NCBI GenBank assembly: GCA_014773175.1
Contig: VXCM01001545.1
Span: 100,525-164,524 of the forward strand
DNA: 64,000 nt
Source: Lucifuga dentata
Lineage: Eukaryota > Chordata > Actinopteri > Ophidiiformes > Bythitidae
Direction of reading: 5' to 3'
The position numbers were made by a program, and so were the translations under genes. Within the stretch, counting starts at the first letter, position 1. Every line of letters starts with the position of its first letter. Positions 35,031-51,268 of this stretch are shown one piece after another. Under the pieces are notes generated by a model. It was given only the letters and a program-made list of their open reading frames with translations. It searched no databases and was not told where the DNA came from.

Positions 35031-36669
35031 ATACAGGGTCACGGAGGAGTATTATATCATTCATGATTTGCATTGCTGCTTTATAAGAATCAGATGGCTG
35101 CTTTTTGTTTAGGTCCAGATGTAATAACCAGCATCAGCGAGCGTGTATCGATGTTCATTCTCATAAAATCTGAGCTGCATAAAATTTATAGTTTGTACAT
35201 TTCTGAAATGAGGCTCCATTCAAAATATACTTTGTTTTTTTTTTATGTGGCACATAAAAAAAATGATGCCACATTGTGTGGCCGTCTCTCAAAACTAATT
35301 TGGATAAATTTAAATGCAACATACATGCAAAAAGAAAATCAAGACATGATGTTCATAACCATGGAGCCAAGATAAGCAGCAGAGATGTACAGTATGGTGC
35401 TTAAATGACCTGCATGCTTAAACTGTCTACTTAAGCAAAACAAATATCACAATGGAATAAAAGTCAATTACAAGTAAAAGTCCTGTATTCAATTTTTTAC
35501 TTGAGTACAAGTAAGAAAGTATCAGCAGTTAAATGTTGTTAAGCATGAAAAGTAAAATGTTGTGAAGTTCCTTGAATGATCCTCATCAGCATGTTAAATT
35601 ATTCCTGTATTAATGTCAATGCATCATTAATGAAAAACCCCAAAATTGGAAAACTTTTTCATCTTTTATTTGATATTTTTGGCTAAATTTGAGGTTTATG
35701 TTGATTTGACTGCAAAAATTATTTAGATAAAGTCTAAAGGTCTCTGTAATCGAACGGAAATGAGGCTGTTCTGAGTTCCTGAAAAGTTTTTTTTTTTTTT
35801 TTTTTTTGACATTTTATGAGCATATCTCATGTTGGGAAAACTGAATTTGCACAGTAATGTGTAATTACAGCCATTAGATATATATTGTAATTAAAAATAT
35901 AACTAATTGGAAAACTGGAGTACCTCAAAATGTTACATAAGCGCAGTATTTGAGTAAATGTTCTCTTCCATCTCACCAAAGATAACCTAATAGTTACTTT
36001 TGTGAGCACGGCTCTTCCTTCCTCACCTGTTAGCTTGCTCACAGGTGTGGAAGAGCCTCTGCTGTGGGAAATGATACCCTGTGATCACACCCAGCTGTTA
36101 CAAATGTTACACAGCACCAAGCCTGATGAAGAAGAAGTCGCCGTCATGTGGATTTTTAGACTGCACTGTGTCTTAAAGCCGACAAGCCCTCCAGACCAGA
36201 AAAAAAAGATGAAACTAATGCTGGGGAATTGCAATTGACCTTTGACCCTGCAGCTGATGAATATCAAGGATTACATGATAATCCACAAGTTTGGTTGGGG
36301 GGGGNCTAATAGAGAGAGCATGCTGGGACACAATCAGGCTGCAAGAGCGGTATGGGAGGTTTACTGATAAGATCTAATCATGGCTTGGGGGTTCATTCAT
36401 TGCTGGGATGTGTATTAAGGATTATTACATGAATTACAGCCCATGTTCATCCCATGTTGTTTGTTTGATAAGTTGTTCTTATGGTCCAGGCAACATGGAC
36501 TTTTTGCCTTTCAGAATAAAATTCTTCAGTATGGCGAATGTCCAAATACACTGGTAACATGCAGTTTTAGCTTTCATGTCCTCTGTTCACTTAAATTTTT
36601 GTTCTATTTTTCCAAAACTTGTTTCTCAGCACCACCGGCATCCTAGCTTTAGTATTAGAGCCAAGCTTA
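35031..36669. other. Intergenic, no gene recognised
   Basis: Unique-looking sequence without recognisable protein similarity. Includes a T-run at about 35790-35807 and a G-run/N at 36298-36305. Open frames at 35073-35375 and 36002-36238 have no recognisable domain. Confidence 0.45.
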
Positions 36670-37055
36670 TTAAAGGACCATACCATCCATTTTGCATGTT
36701 TGAGCTTAATATATTCAATTTTCATACGTTACTGACAATCATTTCCCAAAGCGGAATGGTGAGTTTAAAAATAATTTCCCTACCTTCCAGACCACCATTG
36801 GTTTCAGTTCATTCTGGTATGCTATTGTTGTAATATAACTGCATCATGAGTTTCATCAAACATGTAAACAGACTAATAACAGCAACATCTCAGTTGTAAA
36901 ATGACTCTGATTATTTATGTTTAATTTTGTCTGATTGATCATCTGTTTAAAACGACTTGATGTGTGTTCGGTTTATGTTTTGGAAATTGTCAGTAACATA
37001 TCATGCATGCAGGCTGTATATATTGGGCTCAAACATACACGGTATGGTCCTTTAA
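36670..37055. mobile_element. TTAA-ended MITE, copy 5 (rearranged interior)
   Basis: Left end TTAAAGGACCATACCATCC and right end GGTATGGTCCTTTAA are both well kept. Between GGTATGCTATT (36825-36835) and TTGTCAGTAAC (about 36986) the interior is unrelated to other copies, so it has a deletion plus replacement or insertion of about 150 bp. Confidence 0.82.
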
Positions 37056-37299
37056 CAAACAGGAGCTCCAGCGTGATAGGACAGCAGGCTGGATGTGATG
37101 TATTTATGAGGATGTCTCTGCAGGATCCATCAAATAACTTGTAAGCTGAGAAGGGCAGATAGGCCAGACGTGACAATGTAAAAGGATGCTCGGCCTATAT
37201 AATCTGAGACCTTTCTAAGGGTTTCCTCCACAGACATCCTCCTCTCATTCTCCATTCCATTATGAGAAACCAGAAACAACACACAAACAAAGCCTGAAT

Positions 37300-37610
37300 G
37301 CTTAATGAACCACAGCTTGCATCATGGGTGTACAATGCTCCATATTAATGAAATATAGCACGGCGACATTTCGGAGAAGGGCGGCTTTTGAAAGCAGACT
37401 TTGTGCGACTTGATAAGGCTGCAGTTTAATTAACGAGTGTGTGAGAGGATGTTTGTGCTGAATCAAGGGCAAGTTATCAGGTGCACGGGTCCCCCCGGTG
37501 ATTCTGCACAAATTGAGAGAGCAGCACTTGAATCCCCCAGGAGTTCAGTTTAATTTCTTCTAGCTGAAAGATTCCACTGAACCGTGCTAACCTCCAGCAA
37601 CATCAGGAAA
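37300..37610. promoter_or_regulatory. Unique, motif-dense block (candidate conserved noncoding element)
   Basis: A repeat-free stretch of balanced composition with several homeodomain-type cores (CTTAATGA, ATTAATGA, TTAATTAACG) and a GATA-type TTGATAAGG. It lies between rpl12 and the channel gene. The motifs are visible; conservation and function are guesses. Confidence 0.22.
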
Positions 37611-38041
37611 TTACACTGAAAAAGAGGCTTAAGGTTCCCAAACAACATGGAATTAAAGATGGCTGTCTTAATGAGCATGGTCACCTGAAATAAATAAACA
37701 GCTCTGGGTACAACGAAGGAAGGAAGAACAAATGAACAAACAAAGTAGTTTAATACTAAAACTAAATTCTAAGGACTGCATTTTAGATTAAATGTTCTGC
37801 CCAGAAATGTTATTTATTGTTGAAATTAAATGAAATAGTTTTTTTCTCCAGACATACACTGGTAGATGTATCTGCAAATATTTTCATTATCAATGTTTTA
37901 TTCAACTTCTTCTCCAATATCAAGATATTCATGACACAAATAACTGAACAAAGTAATCAATTTACTGAACTCCCTCCCTCCGTTGTTGTGTGTTGTGGTT
38001 TTCTTTTAGCGCATGTGGAAATACTTGTTCTAATTTTCATA

Positions 38042-38072
<31 letters not shown>
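38042..38072. repeat. (CA)n microsatellite
   Basis: About 15 CA units. Confidence 0.9.
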
Positions 38073-38074
<2 letters not shown>

Positions 38075-38166
38075 GGGAATGTGAGCAAGGAACTTGCTGA
38101 ACAAACCACGTAGTCCTACTCTGCATAAAGTAGTTTTCCGTTTTAAAATTTAGTCCTGAAAGCACC

Positions 38167-38699
38167 TTAAAGGACCATACCATCCATTTTGCATGGTCGA
38201 GCCTAATATTTTCAATTGTCATACACGTAACATTACTGACAATCATTTCCCAAAGCATACTACTGGAACAGTGAATTAAAAATGTTTTTCCTACCTTCCA
38301 GACCACCATTGGTTTTAGTTCATTCTGGTACGTTATTAAAATCAACCTGTAGATATTTGAATCATTCTTGGGATAGGTAATCCATCACCATGAATAAGAC
38401 ATGTGTTCAGGGCTTTTTTAGAAGTTATGTAATTTTAGCATTTAAATACAATAAAAAGCGCAGAGTGAATGTATGTGGAATACAGTCCCAAAAGAAGACC
38501 TGCATTTATCTAAAAATTTAAAGGACCGTGACTTCATAAGGCTACGTAACTATTAGCAGGAGAAACATTGATTTTTAAGGTGGGTGTATCGCTTGAATAC
38601 TTAATTTCAAAAGATTAAGAGATTTTGCAAAATATCAGGAAAGCTGAAATATGGTAATGATTGTCAGTCACCTTACATGTATGAAAATTGAATATTTTG
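38167..38699. mobile_element. TTAA-ended MITE, copy 6 (right end lost)
   Basis: Starts TTAAAGGACCATACCATCC and follows the full-length interior (AGTCCCAAAAGAAGACC, GGTGGGTGTATCGC). It stops at ATGAAAATTGAATATTTTGA, just short of the terminal 35 to 40 bp. Confidence 0.85.
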
Positions 38700-39853
38700 A
38701 ATAATTGAATTTATTTTTTATTTGAATCAAATGAAAAGCACTACAGTAACAACATGTTAGAGTGTAATGATGAAATCAGTCACAAATACAAAAAGGTACC
38801 AAAGCAAATATTTATTACTATAATACAGTACAATGCTCAGCTGACTGAACTGACTGCAAAAAAAAAAAAAAAGTTTTTTCATAGGCCCACAAAAAATAAA
38901 AATATAAAATGCAGTGAAACAGATCTACATGTAAATCAGTCCTCCTCCTCCTCCTCTCTGTTCTCCATGTGACTCCACTTGTTCCCCAACACAGCAGAGG
39001 TCACCTGAGGCTCTTTATGCTCTGACACATAATTGAAGTGTTTTGCTAATTGAGTTTGAACAAGTGAGAAGTGAGTCAGACTAATTGGTGATCAGGGCGT
39101 GACATTTTGAAGTCCAGAGTTTTCCAGGTGAACAAAGTGTGCTAAATGATGTGATTTGTGCTTAGAGTTTCGTAAAAACGTGATTTAGAATTTCTGTTTG
39201 AGTGAAAAGCAATGAAATTGTGCTTAGAGTTTAGAGTCTTGTTGCTACATGAGCTTCTAGTTTTCAGACTTGTGTGCACAGTTCCATTTTTTGTGTGTAT
39301 ACAATGGCGAAAAACTGTAATCTAAAGTGAGTGACCAAAGCCTGTAGCTGTTGATTAATTTGACATTTGCTGACTGTCACGGTTGAATCTCTCCTCTTTT
39401 GATTCAGTACAAAGAGGTAAAGCTGTGTGTTTAACCTGGATTCCCCAGACTACACCTGAAAAATCAATAGAGGAAACAGTAAGGCAGAGAAAATATAGAG
39501 CCGAGAACCAGAGAGGAGCTGCTGATTGCAACATACATGGAAAAGGTCAAGGAGGAGGAAAAGGGCACAGCAGAGAGCGAATTACACCCCCNCCCCCCCC
39601 CCCCCCGACTTCAACAACGAGCTCTCAAGCTCTCAATGTGCGCATGCGCTTGTACGTTGGCTTACACACACATACACGCAGTTAAACTAATGGAAATGAA
39701 ATTGCATCACACACTGTCCTCTCCTCTGTACGAATGAAACCAGACCCCCTCGTGTGTCATCCTGGAGGAAAATGACTTTACTCTTCCTAAACGTGTTTAC
39801 GTTCCACGTTACAAACCAGGACGTTCACATGTTAAAACACAGTAATGAGGAAG

Positions 39854-39854
39854 G

Positions 39855-39912
<58 letters not shown>
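39854..39912. repeat. (GATA)n microsatellite
   Basis: About 14 GATA units, adjoining the truncated MITE copy 7. Confidence 0.92.
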
Positions 39913-39925
39913 CTGTACATACATA

Positions 39926-39989
39926 TTGTAACATGTATGTGGGTAGTATTTGGGCTTTAACATGCGGAATCGCTGGTATGGTCCTTTAA
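39926..39989. mobile_element. TTAA-ended MITE, copy 7 (right tip only)
   Basis: Only the last 60 bp or so: a TTGTAACATGTATG start and the end GCTGGTATGGTCCTTTAA. It lies between a GATA repeat and an L2-type fragment. Confidence 0.65.
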
Positions 39990-40450
39990 TAGCCATCCAG
40001 TCCAATTTGTTGTTGGGGTGGACTCACAATACTTGTAGCCCCTTGCTACCTCCACCTCCTCTCCAAGGATAAAAAACGGGTCTGTCTGAGTCCTGGTCCT
40101 CCTAAAGTCCACCATCATCTCCTTGGTCTTGGCCACTTTCAGGAGCAGCTGGTTCCCATGGCGCCACTCCACAAAGCTGCCGACCAGGTCCTGTTACACC
40201 CCCCCCCCCCCNCCCCCCCCCCAGAATCACCAGCAAGTGTCTGCAGATGACAAAACTCAGCGTTGTACTAGAAGACTGAGGTGTACAGGGTGAAAAGGAA
40301 AGAAGACAGGATGGTTCCCTGCTGGGCTCCTGTGTTGGTCACCATCTGTTGAGACACGCAGTTCTAAACTGGGGTCTTGCTGTTAGGAAGTCTGTAATCC
40401 AGGAGACTGTGAGGGCATCCACCTGCAACCTCCGCAGCAGCTGCAACCAC
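39990..40450 (-). pseudogene. L2-type LINE reverse transcriptase fragment
   Basis: Minus-strand translation gives RLQVDALTVSWITDFLTARP, then a Gly-Ala-Pro-Gln region now garbled. After a poly-C gap (N at 40212) it gives LLKVAKTKEMMVDFRRTRTQ with VEVARGYKY. These are conserved blocks of fish L2-type reverse transcriptase (SWI-DYL-RPQ; L-V-KTKE-VVDFR). Frame breaks show it is dead. Confidence 0.72.
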
Positions 40451-41880
40451 TTGATTTAAACAAACGAAAAATTCAGCTGCAATGAATCATTTGCTCAAAA
40501 ACACCATAACTTTTTGCTCTAAGCTATTAAATCTTCACCAATACCATCATCATCATCATCAAAGCACATTACAGAGGAAAAACATAAAACCAACAGCTAA
40601 AGTGATTAAAAAGAGGAAAAATGATTTCGGATGTCCAAACAGGTAAACTGTTTTTTTTTTAAAGGTCATTAATATCATTATTATTCTTTTCAGTGGTGCA
40701 TAACACTGAAAAACAAAACATGTCTTATTTTCTAACAAAAATATTATATTTACACTCAAAAATTCAAGCACTGGAGTTTGTGGTTAAAAAATACCTACAT
40801 CTTGCATAATTTCAACGATTCTCTGTAAATGCTATAGACTTCTGAGAATGAGGTTATGAATTTCTGATTATATTCGCAGGTTTTTCATGATGCAGATTAG
40901 ATAGAAGAGCAGCGATGATTATGCTTCTCTCCCACTTACTCCCTCTTGTGTTCTGTTTCTATTCCTGTAATTCTGAGTCAAGAAAAAAAAAAAAAAAAAA
41001 NAAAAAAAAAAAAAAAAAGTCCTGCAGGAATCCAACAGGAAAAACCGAAAATATTGCTTCGTTTTATACAGTAACAGCACTCAGGCAATAACAAGTCATG
41101 ACACTGCAACACAAAACATGAAAACACCTGCAGTAATAGTATATTACTCATGCATTACTCCTTCGCCTGCAAAACTCAACCAGATCCAGGCCCATTATTC
41201 TGTGTGCTCAGACACTCAGCACCCACATGCAGCACTTTGGCCTGTGAGCACACCAACCAGAAAACAAGTTTCCTGCACAAACAAAACTCTCATACACTCA
41301 AAATCCATTAAACATAATGTCAGTACTACACCAAAATGCCTCGTCGTATTCTGTTTAAAATGTAGAATCATCTGGATTAAATGGACAGAACAAATTTTCT
41401 GTCTGCAATAGTGACGCCAAGGGCATCATGTAAAAATTATTGTCCAACTCACTGGACTGCCAAATTATCAGCAGTTCATACAGGTTTTGTTGGAGGTGAT
41501 GGTTTAAAGAATGGAATATAGCTGTAGATAAAACAAGAGAAGACAAGATGTACTTTATTGTCCCAAAGAGAAACTTGTCTTGGGCTCAGATGTACAAGCT
41601 GCATAAAGTGCAAGTACAAACCACATAAAATGCATACAAACAACACTGTGCATAAAACATATAGCATACAGCATACATACAGCATGATCTCGGCTCGATA
41701 ATGTAAAATATGGTGGCGTGGATATAAATAAAACAGTACATCTTTGCTGTCAGCTTGTAATTAGTGATTTATTGTTCTTGCATTCAAATTAGAATTTGTC
41801 AAATTAATCACTCCTGGGTGGATCTCATTTGAATATCATAATCTGTTATGATTATGATGCAAACACCCCCCCCACACACA

Positions 41881-41914
<34 letters not shown>

Positions 41915-42223
41915 ATATTTCATATTTTCTGAAGGTATTGTATTTACTGAAATGACATGAAGCTGAGTTTGCTGTGTTCATAATGCATCACTGAATGAAA
42001 AAATGTAGCTGATAAAAAATAATCAGTAACTGTACAGGAAACCGGAAATAAATGGAATAGCTTTGAAAATATTTGACAACAATAATAAAATAATTTGCAG
42101 GATAAATACAGTCCAGGGTTTTTATGTCCTTGGCATAAAACCCTGGAAGCTATTAGCCATTTTTTCTGTTCATTGTTTATGTTTCTGTTCGTGCCATTTG
42201 GTTAATAAAGTTTGTAACAAGCA
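40451..42223. other. Intergenic upstream of rpl12, no gene recognised
   Basis: Holds an A-run gap (N at 41001), a probable LINE 3' tail at about 41535-41585 (TACTTTATTGTCCCAAAGAG) and a CA microsatellite at 41875-41914. No exon is recognisable. Confidence 0.5.
41875..41914. repeat. (CA)n microsatellite
   Basis: About 20 CA units with one interruption, preceded by a short C run. Confidence 0.9.
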
Positions 42224-42290
42224 AAGTCTCGCGTTACTTCAAGGAGTATAAATTCCTCCGCGGCCATAGTTCGGTCTTTCTTGATCCTTT
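42224..42290 (+). promoter_or_regulatory. rpl12 core promoter with TATA-like box and probable 5' TOP start
   Basis: A TCTCGCG motif (42224 region) is followed by TATAAAT at 42247-42253 in GC-richer surroundings. About 25-30 bases further on lies the pyrimidine-rich TCTTTCTTGATCCTTTT (about 42275-42291). Vertebrate ribosomal-protein genes start at a C within such a tract (5' TOP), which couples translation to growth signalling. The exact start site is inferred. About 100 bases of 5' untranslated sequence would precede the ATG. Confidence 0.5.
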
Positions 42291-42389
42291 TATCGGTGAA
42301 GGTGCAACAGTAATCGGTCGTCCCAAATTGGGTTCATCCGACACCCTCACCAACCAAGCTGAACTGAGCTCAACCAACCCAGCAGCAAC

Positions 42390-47347
<4,958 letters not shown>

Positions 47348-47358
47348 ATGAGAACAAA

Positions 47359-47364
47359 AATAAA
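47359..47364 (+). promoter_or_regulatory. rpl12 polyadenylation signal
   Basis: AATAAA located 12 bases past the stop codon. The very short 3' untranslated region is typical of ribosomal-protein genes. Confidence 0.85.
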
Positions 47365-47431
47365 ATGTGGATAAAAACGGAGCCCTTGTGTTGTGTTTTT
47401 TTGAAGCACACTGTGAACTGTAGTACACCAT

Positions 47432-48065
47432 CAGGGCCGGCATGTGGCATAGGTGAACCAGGCGGTTGCCTAGTGGCCCGGTGGCCACTAGGGGCCCCCA
47501 TGTAAAGTGAACTCTCATTAAAGGTAAATTAGTTCAAGAGCTGCAGAAACATAACAAAATCTATGTAATAACTTTGCGAGTTATAAATCAACTGTTAAGC
47601 ATCAGCACAGGATATATAGAGCTCAATGTGCATAGACAACTCAGTAAAGGTGTGTTATAAAATGCACCTTTATTCAGCACGGAACTAATATAACATGGAA
47701 CTTATGCATATTATGGTGACATGTTTTAGTCAAGATTAGCTTAGAAGATTTAGCAAATATTTATGGAGAGGGTTGGGGGAATTCTGGAATGAAAGGTTAA
47801 TACTGCAGAGTGGGAGGTAAAGAGTAGCCATGCCCCTTTTGTATGTTATTAGAAATTGCTAGTTTAAAATGTGTTTCATCAGACATTTAGTAAACTGGTC
47901 CCTTTTCATCTTTTTGTGTCACTATTTAAAATGGCTAAAATGTGCAAAAACGTCTGTAAACGCTATTAACATGGCGGTGGACCATCAGAGAGTCAGCCAG
48001 TCTCAGAGGAGAAAAACTTGAGAAGAAACTTACCTTTGGCCCCAGAAAGTCTAGGGCTGGTCCTG
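47432..48065. mobile_element. hAT-like non-autonomous DNA element, copy B
   Basis: 634 bp, beginning CAGGGCCGGCATG and ending CTAGGGCTGGTCCTG, homologous throughout to 4321-5001. The flanks are TACACCAT on the left and TACACAAT on the right, an 8-bp target duplication with one mismatch, as expected for hAT elements. It inserted just downstream of rpl12's poly(A) signal. No transposase frame. Confidence 0.82.
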
Positions 48066-48301
48066 TACACAATGATGAAAATGCAAGTGTTCATGTCCTC
48101 TTGTGCCAAGAGACAATCATTGTCATGTTTTAATGTACAGTTTTTTTCTTTTTTTTAAACCAGACTGAATCACCTGGAGCAGACGGCCCACTTTATACAA
48201 GTTTGAATGTTGGCAGTAGTAAAGGATTTCAATTAGCAAGGATAATACTTCTAGTAACTGATAACCACACCTACAATGTAAACATCCTATGAAATAACTC
48301 A

Positions 48302-48442
48302 TAAAACCTGTTAACATGCTTTGCTGTTTCCAGGGAAAAACAGTAACTGATGCAATAAATGACCAAATAAGGTGGTAATTTGGTCATTTATTGCATCAGT
48401 TACTGTTTTCCCTGGAAACTGCAAAGCATGTTAACAGGTTTT
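48302..48442. repeat. Near-perfect long hairpin, about 65-bp arms
   Basis: The left arm 48302-48367 (TAAAACCTGTTAACATGC... through ...AATGACCAAAT) is almost the exact reverse complement of 48378-48442, with a loop of about 10 bases (AAGGTGGTAA). Only one or two differences are visible, for example an extra A in GGGAAAAACAG against CTGTTTTCCC and GCTGTTTCC against GGAAACTGC. No coding capacity and no other copy in the window. Confidence 0.88.
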
Positions 48443-48971
48443 ATTTTGTAAAGACAAGACTTGCCTAGTAATGACAGCTGCTTAATGAAGAATCTGTCAA
48501 TTCATTACGTGAACAAATAGAATTTTTTAACTCTGGTATGGAGTGTCTTCTCACCCGTGTCTGGTTGTTTGCTGTTAGGAAAACTCTTAATGCACTGATA
48601 TTTATTACACTTGGTGAAAGTGTGAGGCATGGCCTAAGAATGAACCCACATCTGTTTAAGCGATTTCTTACTGAAACTGGGCATTTTTTTTTTTATTTTT
48701 TTTTTTACATTTCTTAAAAAATTCACCAATCTTATAATAAATCAGGCATATTTATTCCATGATAGACCCAATAGATAAAGCATACATAAAGCAATTAACT
48801 ATTCATATAGTGGTTTTTCAAACTACCATTTTATTAGAACAAGATACATTTTATGTTGGAACCTTCCTTTGTGGCAGTCTATGAGCTCTGAATGCCCTTT
48901 TAGTTGTAACATTAATTTAAGAGCAGAGCTAAATTTGCATGCTTTGATGGAAACGAGAATAAAAAAAAACN

Positions 48972-49002
<31 letters not shown>

Positions 49003-49418
49003 AGGACTCTGACCTATAATACAATTCAATATAATTTGACACAACATTGCTTTTTATACAAAATATTTATTGGAATTCTCAGCCTGTCATTTACAATTCT
49101 ACAAAAGTATAAAAGATTCAGAAACTGTCAGCAGATAAAGGAACTAAAATGGGCCGAGTGTGAAAGCAGTCTGACACGAAGGCTCACATTTCAGCTATCC
49201 ACCCAAATTATACTAAGTTTTACCCCTCATCCAACAACTACATTTATTAATGAAGGAAAAAATATTGATGAAGGAAAAAATATTTTGCTGAGATCCCCTT
49301 AACCTAAAAGTCGGTTTAAAAAAAAAAAAAAAAAAAATTAAAAAAAAATTAAAATCTCGCTTTGGTCACTAAGATCTTTACTAGTTTGGCACTGACACAA
49401 GCTCAAATAGCCTCTGTA
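48443..49418. other. Intergenic, no gene recognised
   Basis: Unique-looking AT-rich sequence, with A-run gaps (N at 48971 and an A run at 49320). Nothing recognisable. Confidence 0.5.
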
Positions 49419-50156
49419 TTAAAGGACCATACTGGCCATTTTGCATGTTTGAGCCTAATATATTCAATTTTCATACACGTAACGTTACTGACAATCATTT
49501 CCCAAAGCATACTACTGGAATGGTGTATTAAATTTTTTTTCCTACCTTCCAGACCGCCATTGGTTTCAGTTCATTCTGGTATGCTATTAAAATCAACTTG
49601 TTGATACTTAAAACGTTCTTGGGATGGGTAATCCATCATTGCAAATGATGTGTATTCAGTTTTTTTTTTTTTCAAAGTCACATAATTTTAGTGTTCAAGC
49701 ACAATAAAAAGCATGGAGTGATCTGAAAATGCTTCCTAGTGGTGCATTCAAGTGCCGTAGTGAAGAACTGACAACAGGAAGCNTTCCTAGTGGTGCATTC
49801 AAGTGCCGTAGTGAAGAACTGACAACAGGAAGCATTTTCAGATCACTCCGTGCTTTTTATTATGCTGAAACGCTAAAATTACGTAACTTCTTTAAAAAAA
49901 AACAAAAAAAACCTGACTACATATCTTGTTCGCGATGATGGATTACCTATCCCAAGAACATTTCAAGTATCAACAAGTTGATTTTAATAACGTACCAGAA
50001 TGAACTGAAACTAATGGCGGTCTGGAAGGTAAGAAAACATTTTTTAATTCACTCTTCCAGTAGTATGCTTTGGGAAATGATTGTCAGTAACGTAACATGT
50101 ATGAAAACTGACTATATTAGGCTCAAACATGCAAAATGGACAGTATGGTCCTTTAA
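49419..50156. mobile_element. TTAA-ended MITE, copy 9 (foldback form)
   Basis: Ends TTAAAGGACCATACTGGCC and CAGTATGGTCCTTTAA. The two halves are reverse complements over most of their length, for example CAACTTGTTGATACTT on the left and AAGTATCAACAAGTTG on the right. They meet at a centre bounded by GGAGTGATCTGAAAATGC and GCATTTTCAGATCACTCC. A 50-bp contig-overlap duplication surrounds the N at 49783 (49733-49782 = 49784-49833), so the true length is about 687 bp. The same centre occurs in copy 2. Confidence 0.88.
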
Positions 50157-51268
50157 CAGTGCAATGCACCATGTAAAAATATTACTTTATAACAACTAAT
50201 AATCCCACTTTTAATGCTAAACTCAAACTAAACACACATCACACTGCTCACTGGTGAATTGATAGAAGAGTTAATTTACTAAAACGTGTGTTAGTTCAGC
50301 GAGGGCGGATCAGAGCCAAAACGATTTTCATAACAGAATGCGACTCTCCTACTTTACATCGATCCGCACTGACGCTTGAATTCTGTAAGCACCAAAAATA
50401 TTGTTCATCTTAATCCTTTTAGAACAAATTGAAGAACTGAAATCTTTGTATCAAAAGGTGACAAAAAAACCACACTACAAAATATATCAATGCTGAAAAA
50501 TACAAAATGGAGCAAGAGAAAGCGAGAGGCTCTCCTAACGCTCCGAGCTGCTGTTTCATTGTGCTTTAACGCTCAGTTGATTCAAAGCGTCTGCTGGTCT
50601 GAATGTTCGGTTTTTCACTGGACATGCTGCATCACCAAAGCTGTAATGCCGGAAAAAAGAAACGGAACTCGACTTGATCTGATACATTATCCAGGTGAGG
50701 AAAACGGCAAGTTTAAAGCCAGCAGAACGTATTGGGTTTGGAATGCGATGAGGCCGGCCGCTCGCTCTTTAATAAAGTTATTTTGAATCAGGAATTTGGA
50801 CTTGCTGTAAATGGTGCCCATTTCTGGAAAGCAAAAAAAAAAAAAAAAGAAGTTCTAAATTACTTTAAATAATGGATGAAGCTCGTCCAAGGAGGAAAGA
50901 GGAAACCAACCACCTGTTGACCCACCGGCTGAGATCCAATCACATCACAGCAGAATCAAGATAACGAGAACATTTCCAGTGCACATTCTGACATCAGAAT
51001 GTGCATTGAAAATGTTAACATATCCAGATACAGAGATAGCATTTTAGTGTGACATGTAAATGAGGCCTTTGACACATCTCCGATGAAATATCGCTAAAAT
51101 GAATTCACGTGTTTTGCTACAGGATGGGCTGATGGTAAACTTGCTGCATCGACTCGTGTTGGCATCAGACAAACGCGTCCGCTAAGTTTTTATCCACAGG
51201 AGACGGAGCGCGTTTCGTCTTTTGATCGGTGCTTTCGGTGCCGGCGTCAGATGTTCCACAGTCGGTCC
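50157..51268. other. Downstream of pole3, probably including its 3' untranslated region
   Basis: No protein similarity. pole3 reads on the minus strand and stops at 51269, so the right part of this stretch is probably its 3' untranslated region; I could not identify a clear minus-strand AATAAA close to the stop. Confidence 0.4.
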
